Of a stretch of 64,000 nucleotides of DNA, positions 27,120 to 38,942 are shown in pieces; within the stretch, counting starts at the first letter, position 1, and every line of letters begins with the position of its first letter. Both the position numbers and the translations under genes were made by a program. Origin of the DNA: an uncultured Alphaproteobacteria bacterium (GTDB lineage: Bacteria > Pseudomonadota > Alphaproteobacteria > HIMB59 > GCA-002718135); NCBI GenBank assembly GCA_902635455.1, contig CACPNW010000002.1, positions 1-64,000 on the forward strand. The letters run 5' to 3'. A model generated the notes under the pieces. It did no database searches. It was not told the origin of the DNA and worked only from the letters and a program-made list of their open reading frames with translations.

Positions 27120-27860
27120 TTAATTTAAATAGCATTTTTTGTTTCTTTTTATAGTTATATTATTCCAATCTCCCTTTAAGACGTTAAGTAAAGTTAAAAT
27201 ATTACCTTCATACTTTAAATTTGTAAGAAAATTAATTGTTTTTTGTGCTGTAATTAGCCCTGCCATTCCAGCTGCAATTCCCGAAATACCTACTGTATCA
27301 CATCTTGGAAGCTCAACATCCTTTTTGTTAGGAAAAATACAATTAAGACATAAATGATTATTTTTTTTATTTTCAAATAAAATTATTTCAGCATCAAAGC
27401 CAATGACAGAGCTACTAATAAGAGGTATTGAATTTCTTACACAATATTCGTTAACCATTTTCATTGTTTGCCAATTGTCACAAGTATCAATAACTATCGA
27501 AGATCCTTCAAGAAAATTCATATTTTTGTGGTCTAAATTTTGTTCGATGCTCTCTATTTCACAATATGGATTTATTTTTTTTAATTTTTTACTGGCAATA
27601 ATAGTTTTTTTTTTACCAATATCTTTAGAAGAAAATAAAATTTGTCTATTAAGATTACTTTTTTCTATTTTATCTCCATCAATTAATTTAAGATTTTTTA
27701 TTCCAGATGAAATTAAATAATTTGCTAAGGGACATCCTATTCCGCCAACACCAATAATAGTTATTATTGAATTTTCAAGTTTATTAATTTTGTCTTGAGA
27801 AAATTCTTTTAAAATAAATTGTCTACTGAGCATTTCAAATTCATAATCTGAGTAACTCAT
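27120..27860 (-). CDS. moeB: HesA/MoeB/ThiF-family adenylyltransferase
   Basis: E1-like enzyme that adenylates the C-terminal glycine of a MoaD- or ThiS-type sulfur carrier. It has the nucleotide loop GVGGIGCPLANYL, the Arg finger region NLNRQILF and the Cys loop PRCDTVG. Three of the four usual zinc cysteines are present (CLNC and a single C near the C-terminus); the last one is replaced where the protein ends (KKCYLN). Whether it serves molybdopterin or thiamine synthesis is not decidable here. Confidence 0.85.
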   Translation of the reverse strand: MSYSDYEFEMLSRQFILKEFSQDKINKLENSIITIIGVGGIGCPLANYLISSGIKNLKLIDGDKIEKSNLNRQILFSSKDIGKKKTIIASKKLKKINPYCEIESIEQNLDHKNMNFLEGSSIVIDTCDNWQTMKMVNEYCVRNSIPLISSSVIGFDAEIILFENKKNNHLCLNCIFPNKKDVELPRCDTVGISGIAAGMAGLITAQKTINFLTNLKYEGNILTLLNVLKGDWNNITIKRNKKCYLN

Positions 27861-29035
27861 AATTTGTCATAATAATTTTTTTTGATTATCTCTACTATTT
27901 TTTTTGCACAGTTAGTTTTTGACATTTTTGGGAATGAAACTATTTTATTTTGTGTTATTACTTTTATTTTATTATAATCTAAACCAAATACTTTATTAGA
28001 ATTATTTATTTTATTGTAAATTATTACATCACAATTTTTATCAAGCAATTTTTTCTTTGCACCGATTATATTATTAGTTTCAGCAGCAAAACCAACTAAT
28101 AGTTTAGGTCTATACTTTTTGCTATTTCCTATTTGTTTTAATATATCGATATTTTGATTAAATTTAATTTTATTGAAATCATTTTTTTTTAATTTGTTTT
28201 TATAGACTGAACCGACCTTATAATCACTTACAGCAGCCGAAAATATTCCTAAATCAATTTTTTTAATTTTTTTTATTTCATTATACATTTCTTTTGCAGT
28301 TCTTATTTTTATTAATTTTACATTATGTGGTGGTTGTAATGTAGTGGGACCGCTAATTAAAGTTACAGAACCTCCTAGTAAGGCAATTTGATTTGCAATT
28401 TCATAACCTTGTTTTCCAGAAGAATAATTACTAATATATCTAACAGGATCTATTTTTTCTATGGTTGGTCCTGCTGTAACTAAACATTTCTTTCCTTTAA
28501 AAATTTTTGAATTATTTAGTTTTGATAAAATTGTATTTATTATATTATTTGTATTTTCCATACGTCCTATGCCTATTTCACCACATGATAGGTTGCCAAA
28601 TTTAGGCCCAATAAATTCTACTCCACTATTAATAAGAAAATTAACATTTTTTTTATTAATTTTATTATTCCACATTTGAGTATTCATTGCTGGAACAAAA
28701 ATAATTTGTTTATTAGATGCTAAAAGAGTAGTTGATGCTAAATTATCACCATAGCCATTTGCATATTTTGCTATAGTATTTGCAGTAGCTGGACACACAA
28801 CCACTATATCTGCTTTACGAGTTAGTTTTATGTGCAACATTTTGTTATTTTTCTCAGATTTATCAGTGTACACTTTGCCATTTATGACAGCTTTTAATTT
28901 ATGATGATTTATTATTTTTTTAGTATTTTCTGTAACTACACAATCAATATAAACATTTTTGTTACTGAGTTTTTCAAGTATTTTTTTGCTTTTAATAGCA
29001 GCAATAGAACTTGTAATGATGAACAATAATTTCAT
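27857..29035 (-). CDS. coaBC: Bifunctional phosphopantothenoylcysteine decarboxylase/synthetase
   Basis: Two consecutive coenzyme A biosynthesis steps. The N-terminal CoaC flavoprotein half (1-180) has the catalytic His in HIKLTRKADIVVVCPATAN and the PAMN substrate motif. The C-terminal CoaB half begins at VTAGPTIEKIDPVRYISNYSSG. Its start overlaps the ubiE stop (TAATG) and it overlaps the moeB-like gene by 4 bases. ubiB and dut, common neighbours in alphaproteobacteria, are absent on either side. Confidence 0.95.
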   Translation of the reverse strand: MKLLFIITSSIAAIKSKKILEKLSNKNVYIDCVVTENTKKIINHHKLKAVINGKVYTDKSEKNNKMLHIKLTRKADIVVVCPATANTIAKYANGYGDNLASTTLLASNKQIIFVPAMNTQMWNNKINKKNVNFLINSGVEFIGPKFGNLSCGEIGIGRMENTNNIINTILSKLNNSKIFKGKKCLVTAGPTIEKIDPVRYISNYSSGKQGYEIANQIALLGGSVTLISGPTTLQPPHNVKLIKIRTAKEMYNEIKKIKKIDLGIFSAAVSDYKVGSVYKNKLKKNDFNKIKFNQNIDILKQIGNSKKYRPKLLVGFAAETNNIIGAKKKLLDKNCDVIIYNKINNSNKVFGLDYNKIKVITQNKIVSFPKMSKTNCAKKIVEIIKKNYYDKL

Positions 29036-29769
29036 TAAATTTTGTAACCTTTATGAACAGAAACTATCCCATCAAATAAATCTAAGTAAGAAACATTAGT
29101 AAAACCATTTAACTCTAGTAAAAATTTTAGCTTTTCTTGATTTGGAAAGAGATCTATACTTTCACTCAAATATTCATAAGCTTTTTCATTTTTTGCAATT
29201 ATTTTTCCTAAAAAAGGTAATAACCTTGATTTGTAATTATTATATATTGAAGTTGATAAAAAACTATTAGGCGAGCTAAACTCTAAACAGTAGTAACTAC
29301 CCCCAGGTTTTAAAACTCTTAAAGCTTCTTTAATTGATTTTTCTATATTAGTTATATTTCTTAAACAAAAAGCTATTGTATATTTATCAAAATAATTATT
29401 TTTAAACTTTAATTTTTCGGCGTTACCATGATGAAAAAAAACATTATTTCTTTTATTAATTCTATTTTTACCAATATTTAACATTTCTTTGTTTAAATCT
29501 AGTAAATGAAGATTTCCATTAAATTTATTTTTTAGAATATTTATTGCAATATCTCCAGTTCCAGAGCCTATGTCAATTATTGTTTCATTATTTTTTGGAT
29601 TAATTATTTCTGTAAATTTTTTTTTCCAAACTCTGTGAGCTCCAAAACTCATCAAATCATTCATTAAATCATAATTTTTAGCCACATCTGAAAAAACGTT
29701 TTGAACTAATCTTGTTTTTTCTGTAGGTTTTACTTTAGTATAACCAAAAGAAGAATTTAATTTAATCAT
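29035..29769 (-). CDS. ubiE: Ubiquinone/menaquinone C-methyltransferase UbiE
   Basis: SAM-dependent C-methyltransferase of ubiquinone synthesis (COQ5 type). The N-terminus FGYTKVKPTEKTRLVQNVFSD, the SAM loop DIGSGTGDIA, and the signature LRNITNIEKSIKEALRVLKPGG are all typical. Length 244 is normal. Its ATG is only 6 bases from the divergent mutM ATG. Confidence 0.95.
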   Translation of the reverse strand: MIKLNSSFGYTKVKPTEKTRLVQNVFSDVAKNYDLMNDLMSFGAHRVWKKKFTEIINPKNNETIIDIGSGTGDIAINILKNKFNGNLHLLDLNKEMLNIGKNRINKRNNVFFHHGNAEKLKFKNNYFDKYTIAFCLRNITNIEKSIKEALRVLKPGGSYYCLEFSSPNSFLSTSIYNNYKSRLLPFLGKIIAKNEKAYEYLSESIDLFPNQEKLKFLLELNGFTNVSYLDLFDGIVSVHKGYKI

Positions 29770-29775
29770 AAAAAT

Positions 29776-30588
29776 ATGCCAGAACTTCCAGAAGTTGAAA
29801 CTACAATAAGGGGCTTAAACATTTTGATAGGCCTAAAAATTATTAAAGTTAATATACACAAATTTAAATTAAGATATACAATACCAAAATCAATATACAA
29901 AATCCAAAAAAATTCAATTATCACTGATATTAGTAGGGTAGCTAAATATATTTTAATTAAATTTGATAATAAGTACAGTATTGTATTTCATTTGGGAATG
30001 TCAGGGAGATTAAAAATATTAAATAATCTCGGAAAAAGACAAAAGCATGATCATTTTATTATATATTTTGAAAAAAAAAGAGTGCTAATTTTCAATGATC
30101 CAAGAAGGTTCGGTTTTATTGATTGTGACTTAACTGAAAAAATTGCTTATAAAAAATATTTTTCTATACTTGGAATAGATGCTATGAGTAAAAAGCTTAA
30201 TTCAGGTTACTTATTTGAAAAAATTAAGCAATCTAATGTCCCTATTAAGCAAATTTTATTAAATCAAACTATAATTGCAGGTATAGGCAATATCTATGCT
30301 AGTGAAATTTTATTTGAATCAAAGATATCCCCTTTTAGAAAGGGTAAAAATATAAAGAATTCAGATTTATCTGCTTTAATAGCTGCTATTAGAAAAATAC
30401 TAAAAAAAGCTATCAAGTTTGGAGGCTCTAGCATAAGAGATTATGTTTCTTCTGATGGTACCCTTGGTAATTTTCAATCTAAATTTGCTGTTTACAACAG
30501 GGAAGGAAAAACTATATCTAAATTTAAAATAAAAAAAACCATCCAATATGGAAGATCTACATATTATTGTCCAAAATTGCAAAAATAA
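29776..30588 (+). CDS. mutM: Formamidopyrimidine-DNA glycosylase, degenerate zinc finger
   Basis: Bifunctional glycosylase/AP lyase removing 8-oxoguanine. N-terminal catalytic Pro-Glu (MPELPEVETTIRGL), the Lys loop HLGMSGRLK and the H2TH segment LNQTIIAGIGNIYASEILF are intact. The C-terminal finger is altered: where C-x2-C...C-x2-C is expected the sequence reads GKTISKFKIKK and YYCPKLQK, leaving one Cys (C265). The Arg of GRSTYY (R260) that contacts DNA is kept. This suggests a zincless finger rather than loss of function. Length 270 is normal. Confidence 0.93.
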   Translation: MPELPEVETTIRGLNILIGLKIIKVNIHKFKLRYTIPKSIYKIQKNSIITDISRVAKYILIKFDNKYSIVFHLGMSGRLKILNNLGKRQKHDHFIIYFEKKRVLIFNDPRRFGFIDCDLTEKIAYKKYFSILGIDAMSKKLNSGYLFEKIKQSNVPIKQILLNQTIIAGIGNIYASEILFESKISPFRKGKNIKNSDLSALIAAIRKILKKAIKFGGSSIRDYVSSDGTLGNFQSKFAVYNREGKTISKFKIKKTIQYGRSTYYCPKLQK

Positions 30589-30607
30589 AAAAAAATATAT
30601 TAAAGCA

Positions 30608-30635
30608 TTGACTTTACAAATTTTAGAACTAGACA
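30608..30635 (+). promoter_or_regulatory. Candidate rpsT promoter
   Basis: TTGACT (30608-30613) is a strong -35 match. A weaker -10 candidate, TAGACA (30630-30635), follows after 16 bases. The mRNA would begin close to the rpsT ATG at 30646, and no Shine-Dalgarno is visible in TGGTTTATAATG, consistent with a very short leader. Confidence 0.4.
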
Positions 30636-30645
30636 CTGGTTTATA

Positions 30646-30906
30646 ATGGCAAATCACAAATCTGCAAAAAAAAGATCCAGACAGTCTTCTTCTAGACATG
30701 TGGTAAATTCTCAGTACTTGACAAAGATTAGAACAAGTCTAAACAGATTTCAAGAAGCTATTAAATCCAAAAATAGTGATGATCTTCAAAAATCATTTAG
30801 TGATGTTAATTCTTGCATGTCTAAGGCTCTAAAAAGGGGAATTATCAACAAAAGAACTTTATCAAGAAAGTTATCCTCTTTATCAAGTCAAATTAAAAAT
30901 AATTAA
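30646..30906 (+). CDS. rpsT: 30S ribosomal protein S20
   Basis: Helical 16S rRNA-binding protein. The start MANHKSAKKRSRQSSSR is diagnostic, and the 86-residue length is typical. Position just upstream of dnaA is conserved in alphaproteobacteria. A T-rich run follows the stop codon without a convincing GC stem. Confidence 0.97.
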   Translation: MANHKSAKKRSRQSSSRHVVNSQYLTKIRTSLNRFQEAIKSKNSDDLQKSFSDVNSCMSKALKRGIINKRTLSRKLSSLSSQIKNN

Positions 30907-31059
30907 TTTTTTTTTAATTTTTTCACTTTTCTTCTTGCTAAAAATCCTTAAAGGGTATTGACTATCCTAAAAATAATTGGTGGATGGTTTTTTGGTTTTG
31001 CGGCTTTTGGTTTTTTACGTAAAATTTAATTTAAAAAACTGACGTATATTAGGGGGCTA
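30907..31059 (+). promoter_or_regulatory. dnaA upstream region with GG/T-rich tract
   Basis: This 153-base gap is G-rich on the plus strand compared with its surroundings. It contains two mutually exclusive short hairpins sharing AGGGT (30944-30956 and 30952-30968). A run of six GG pairs in T-rich sequence follows (30979-31010), for example TTTTTTGGTTTTGCGGC, then a TATATT (31045-31050) and an AGGGGG ribosome-site-like run 3 bases before the ATG. I found no TTATCCACA-type DnaA box, so origin function is not supported. Confidence 0.35.
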
Positions 31060-32454
31060 ATGGAAAAAGGTTTCGAAGATTTTGGTGAAAAAAAATGGCC
31101 CTCATTAAAAAAAGATCTTAAAAAAATTGTAGGAGAAACAGCTTATAATAATTGGATCAAACATCTAAACTTTATTTCATTTGAAAATAAGACTTTATCT
31201 TTTTCTGTTCCAACTAAGTTTTTAAGAGATTGGATAGTGAATAACTATGCAGATAAAGTAAAGGTTGAGGCAATTAAATATTTTAAGACTATTGAAACTA
31301 TAAAATTTCTAGTTAAACCAGTAGGCGGAAGAGTAGTACCTGGAACTGCTAGATCAATTAAGGATAATGATAATCATTGGAAATCTTCATTAGATATTAG
31401 AACTACTCAACCTTCCGCTTATCCCAATGAATTCGGAGCCCCTTTAGATCCAAGGTTTACTTTTGATAATTTTGTTGTTGGAAAACCAAATGAATTAGCT
31501 TTTGCTGCAGCTGAAAGAATAGCTGAGGCTGATAAAGTTTCATTCAACCCACTTTTTCTCTATGGGGGAGTAGGTCTAGGTAAAACTCATTTGATGCATG
31601 CAATTGGATGGAAGATAAAAGAACTCAACCCAGAGCGCAAAGTGATATATCTCTCAGCAGAAAAATTTATGTATCAATTCGTAAGAGCTTTAAGATATAA
31701 AGATACTTCAGCATTTAAAGAGCAGTTTAGATCAATAGATGTTTTGATGATTGATGATGTTCAGTTTATTAGTGGAAAAGATAATACCCAAGAAGAGTTT
31801 TTTCATACTTTCAATGCATTAATTGAACAAAATAAGCAAATAGTCATTTCAGCTGATAAGTCTCCATCTGATTTAGATGGCGTGCAAGAAAGATTAAAAT
31901 CAAGGTTAGGGTGTGGTTTAGTAGCCGACATTCATCCTACAACTTATGAATTAAGATTAGGAATACTAATAGAAAAAGCACATAAAAGAGGAGTAGAAAT
32001 ACCTCCTAAAGTTTTAGAATTTTTGTCTCATAGAATAGTTTCTAATGTGCGAGAAATGGAAGGCGCACTTAATAGGCTTGTGGCACACGCTACTTTAGTT
32101 GGAACTTCTATTACTGTTGAAACTGCTCAAGTTGTCCTTCAAGATTTATTAAAATCAAATAATAAAAAAATTACAATCGAAGAAATACAGAAAAAAGTAG
32201 CCGAGCATTTTAATATAAGGTTAACTGATATGCATTCTCCAAGAAGATCTAGGTCAGTAGCAAGACCAAGACAAATAGCTATGTATTTAGCTAAATCAAT
32301 AACATCTAGATCCTTACCTGAAATTGGTAGAAAATTTGGTGGACGTGATCATACAACGGTAATGCATGCTGTTAAAAAAATTGAGGAATTAAAGCATCAA
32401 GATAATAATTTTAATGAAGATATAGAATTATTAAAAAGATTGATAGATTCTTAA
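31060..32454 (+). CDS. dnaA: Chromosomal replication initiator DnaA
   Basis: AAA+ initiator that melts the origin. Domain I occupies about 1-90, and the AAA+ core has Walker A GGVGLGKTHL and Walker B MIDDVQF. The DNA-binding domain IV ends the protein with the signature PEIGRKFGGRDHTTVMHAVKKIE. Length 464 is typical of alphaproteobacteria. It leads dnaN-recF-gyrB in the same direction. Confidence 0.98.
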   Translation: MEKGFEDFGEKKWPSLKKDLKKIVGETAYNNWIKHLNFISFENKTLSFSVPTKFLRDWIVNNYADKVKVEAIKYFKTIETIKFLVKPVGGRVVPGTARSIKDNDNHWKSSLDIRTTQPSAYPNEFGAPLDPRFTFDNFVVGKPNELAFAAAERIAEADKVSFNPLFLYGGVGLGKTHLMHAIGWKIKELNPERKVIYLSAEKFMYQFVRALRYKDTSAFKEQFRSIDVLMIDDVQFISGKDNTQEEFFHTFNALIEQNKQIVISADKSPSDLDGVQERLKSRLGCGLVADIHPTTYELRLGILIEKAHKRGVEIPPKVLEFLSHRIVSNVREMEGALNRLVAHATLVGTSITVETAQVVLQDLLKSNNKKITIEEIQKKVAEHFNIRLTDMHSPRRSRSVARPRQIAMYLAKSITSRSLPEIGRKFGGRDHTTVMHAVKKIEELKHQDNNFNEDIELLKRLIDS

Positions 32455-32480
32455 TCTATTTTTATTTATAATCTTCTTAA

Positions 32481-33596
32481 ATGAAGTTTGTTGTTGAAAA
32501 AAATGCTCTAATTAAAGCTCTATCTCATGTACAAAGCATTGTTGAGAGAAAGAACACATTACCTATACTTTCTAATATTTTAATTGAAGCTAAAGAAAAT
32601 TGTATAATTTTATCTTCGACAGATATGGATATATCTATAACAGAAAAAATTAATCATAATAGTATAGAGGATGGCTCAACAACAGTTAATGCATCCACGC
32701 TTTATGATATAGTGCGAAAATTACCTGATAATAAGGAAATCGAATTTATAGCAAATGATGGTAAAATATTAAGTATTAGATCGGGTAGTTCCAGATTTTC
32801 TCTTGCGTGTTTGCCTAGGGAAGATTTTCCAATAATTGAGACAGAAGATGCTGGAATTAAATTAAAAGTCGATTCTCAAACTTTTTTCAAACTTATCGAA
32901 AAAACTAAATTCGCAATTTCTAATGAAGAAACGCGTTATTTTCTAAATGGCTTGTATTTTAATCTTCGAAAAGATGAGAAAAATAACTACATTACAATAG
33001 TAGGAACCGATGGACATAGGCTTTCAAAGATTGACTATCTATATCAGCCTGAATCTGAAGAGACAATTGGTGTTATCATACCCAAAAAAACAATTAACGA
33101 ACTCTCAAAGCTTTTAAGCGAATTTACAGGAGATATTAATATAGATTTAAACTCTAATAAGATTATTTTTTATATTAATGAATCAATTTTGATCTCTAAG
33201 CTTATTGATGGAAATTTCCCAGATTACAAAAGAGTCATACCAACAGAAAATAAAAATACTCTAGAGGTTAAAAGAGAAAATTTATTTAAAGCAGTTGATA
33301 GAGTTAGTACTATTACTAGTGATAAGCTTCCAATTATTAAATTTAAATTATTAAGTAATATAATGAACATATCTACTTCTAATAACGAAAATGGCACAGC
33401 GACTGAAGATGTTCAAACTATTTATGCTGGAGAGGAAATTGAAATAGGTTTTAATTCTAAATACGTTTTAGATATGCTTAATAATTTAGAAGATGAAGAT
33501 ATTATTTTAAATTTTAAAGATAATTCGTCACCGATTATCGCAACAGAAAAATCTAACCCCGACTTAATCTATGTGCTGATGCCAATGAGGATATAA
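32481..33596 (+). CDS. dnaN: DNA polymerase III beta subunit (sliding clamp)
   Basis: Ring-shaped processivity clamp. The 371-residue product has three clamp domains; MKFVVEKNALIKALSHVQSIVERKNTLPILSNI and the C-terminal YVLMPMRI are family hallmarks. It follows dnaA after 26 bases and precedes recF by 6 bases. Confidence 0.97.
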   Translation: MKFVVEKNALIKALSHVQSIVERKNTLPILSNILIEAKENCIILSSTDMDISITEKINHNSIEDGSTTVNASTLYDIVRKLPDNKEIEFIANDGKILSIRSGSSRFSLACLPREDFPIIETEDAGIKLKVDSQTFFKLIEKTKFAISNEETRYFLNGLYFNLRKDEKNNYITIVGTDGHRLSKIDYLYQPESEETIGVIIPKKTINELSKLLSEFTGDINIDLNSNKIIFYINESILISKLIDGNFPDYKRVIPTENKNTLEVKRENLFKAVDRVSTITSDKLPIIKFKLLSNIMNISTSNNENGTATEDVQTIYAGEEIEIGFNSKYVLDMLNNLEDEDIILNFKDNSSPIIATEKSNPDLIYVLMPMRI

Positions 33597-33602
33597 TTTT
33601 AT

Positions 33603-37165
<3,563 letters not shown>

Positions 37166-37186
37166 TTTTCTTAAATACTAATATTT

Positions 37187-38407
37187 ATGAGCAATATACT
37201 ATTAAGCAATTTAATTAAAATTAGATGGATAGCTATTTTTGGACAATTGATAGCTATATTATTTGTTTATTTTATATTAAAAATTAATATTTTTTTAATC
37301 CCATGTATTTTTGCTCTAATTACATCTGTGAGTGTAAACTTCTACTCTTATTTTCTTCAAAAAAAGAAAAATAATATATCGGACAAGCAGGCTTTCTTCT
37401 TTTTATTATATGATACTATTCAACTAAGTGTTTTATTGTATTTAACTGGTGGTATTATTAATCCATTTATAATCTTAATTATTGCACCAATTATAATTTC
37501 AGCAACTTACCTTGTTGCAATTTGGACAATCTTACTATCTTTACTTTCTATAACATTAATATTTACATTAAATTACTTTTATATACCTTTAGAGTGGAAT
37601 GAGGCCATTATAATACCTAGAACCTATCAAATTGGTTTATTACTATCACTTTTGATCGCAATAATATTTATTGCAGTTTACGTTTATTTATTTGCGACTT
37701 CTGCTAGAAAAATTTCTGATGCATTATCTGAAACAAAACTACAACTTTCTAATCAAAAAAAAATAACAGAAGTAGGATCACTAAGTGCAGCAGCTGTTCA
37801 TGAGCTAAGTACGCCCTTAAACACTATTTTTTTGGTTCTTAATGATTTTTTAAAAGACAAAAAACTAATAAAAAATTTAGATGTTTTAGAGGATATTGAA
37901 CTTTTAAAATCAGAGGCGGAAAGATGCAAAAATATATTACTAAAACTATCAAAAAATCCACAAAATTTAAAAGATAATTTTTTGAAAAAAGTCAAGATAA
38001 GTGATATTGTAAAGATTAATTTTGAAAAATTTAATACAAATAAAATACTAAAAATAAATACTAACAATCATGTTGAAAAAGAAATAATTTTTAAGGATGA
38101 AATAATGTATGCTGTAGGTAATTTAATACAAAATGCCATAATTTATTCAGAAAAATTTGTTTTTGTTGATATAAAAATTAACACTAATATTTACAATATT
38201 ATTATTTCTGATGATGGCCCTGGTTTTCCAAAAGATATTATAGAAAAATTAGGTCAGCCTTATGTATCTAAAAATAAAAAAGGTTTAGGTTTAGGTATTT
38301 TTATATCAAAAAATTTAATAGAAGGCCTAAATGGGGAAATTTTTTTTAATAACTCAAAAAATAATAAAGCAGTTGTTGAAATTAATTTAAACATAAATAA
38401 ATTGTAA
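37187..38407 (+). CDS. regB: Redox-sensing histidine kinase RegB/ActS/PrrB
   Basis: Membrane sensor kinase of the global redox two-component system. Six hydrophobic helices occupy about residues 1-170. The quinone-site heptapeptide is GGIINPF (88-94), the phospho-His is H205 in HELSTPLNT, and the redox cysteine is C247 in AERCKNIL. GHKL motifs DDGPGFP and GLGLGIF follow. All RegB hallmark residues are therefore present. It overlaps regA as TAATG, so the pair is cotranscribed after gyrB. Targets are likely respiratory genes. Confidence 0.93.
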   Translation: MSNILLSNLIKIRWIAIFGQLIAILFVYFILKINIFLIPCIFALITSVSVNFYSYFLQKKKNNISDKQAFFFLLYDTIQLSVLLYLTGGIINPFIILIIAPIIISATYLVAIWTILLSLLSITLIFTLNYFYIPLEWNEAIIIPRTYQIGLLLSLLIAIIFIAVYVYLFATSARKISDALSETKLQLSNQKKITEVGSLSAAAVHELSTPLNTIFLVLNDFLKDKKLIKNLDVLEDIELLKSEAERCKNILLKLSKNPQNLKDNFLKKVKISDIVKINFEKFNTNKILKINTNNHVEKEIIFKDEIMYAVGNLIQNAIIYSEKFVFVDIKINTNIYNIIISDDGPGFPKDIIEKLGQPYVSKNKKGLGLGIFISKNLIEGLNGEIFFNNSKNNKAVVEINLNINKL

Positions 38408-38937
38408 TGATGAATAAAGAATTGCTTATTGTAGACGATGATTTACCTTTTAGAGAAAGATTATCACAATCAATGGCTAAAAAGGGATTCACTGTTGAAA
38501 CCTTTTCAAGTGCACATCAAGTAAAAGAAAGAATAAATAATAAATTATTTGATTATGCAATTGTAGATATGCGTTTAGAAGATGGTTCTGGCCTTGAATT
38601 AATTCAAGAAATAAAAAAACATAGCCCAAATACCAAATCACTTCTTTTGACTGGATACGGCAATATAGCGACTGCAGTTGCAGCAATTAAATCTGGGGCA
38701 ATAGATTATTTGCCAAAACCTGCTGAGGTGGATCAAATTTATGATGCTTTAACCTCTTCTGAAGATTTGTTACCACTTCCTCCAAAAAATCCAATGACAG
38801 CAAATAGAATTAGATGGGAACACATACAGAGAGTTTTTTTTCAATGTAATAGAAATGTATCTGAAACAGCAAGAAGATTAAGAATGCATAGAAGAACACT
38901 TCAAAGAATTCTTAATAAACACGCACCCAAAGAATAG
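38407..38937 (+). CDS. regA: Response regulator RegA/ActR/PrrA
   Basis: DNA-binding partner of RegB. Receiver domain (1-120) carries the phospho-Asp in YAIVDMRLEDG; a proline linker (LLPLPPKNPM) and a Fis-type helix-turn-helix follow. That helix-turn-helix, NVSETARRLRMHRRTLQRIL, is nearly invariant across RegA proteins. Length 176 is typical. Confidence 0.96.
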   Translation: MMNKELLIVDDDLPFRERLSQSMAKKGFTVETFSSAHQVKERINNKLFDYAIVDMRLEDGSGLELIQEIKKHSPNTKSLLLTGYGNIATAVAAIKSGAIDYLPKPAEVDQIYDALTSSEDLLPLPPKNPMTANRIRWEHIQRVFFQCNRNVSETARRLRMHRRTLQRILNKHAPKE

Positions 38938-38942
38938 CATTT

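Noticed and set aside
30907-31059. Replication origin next to dnaA
   Set aside because: No DnaA-box-like sequences were found; the GG/T-rich tract alone does not support an origin.
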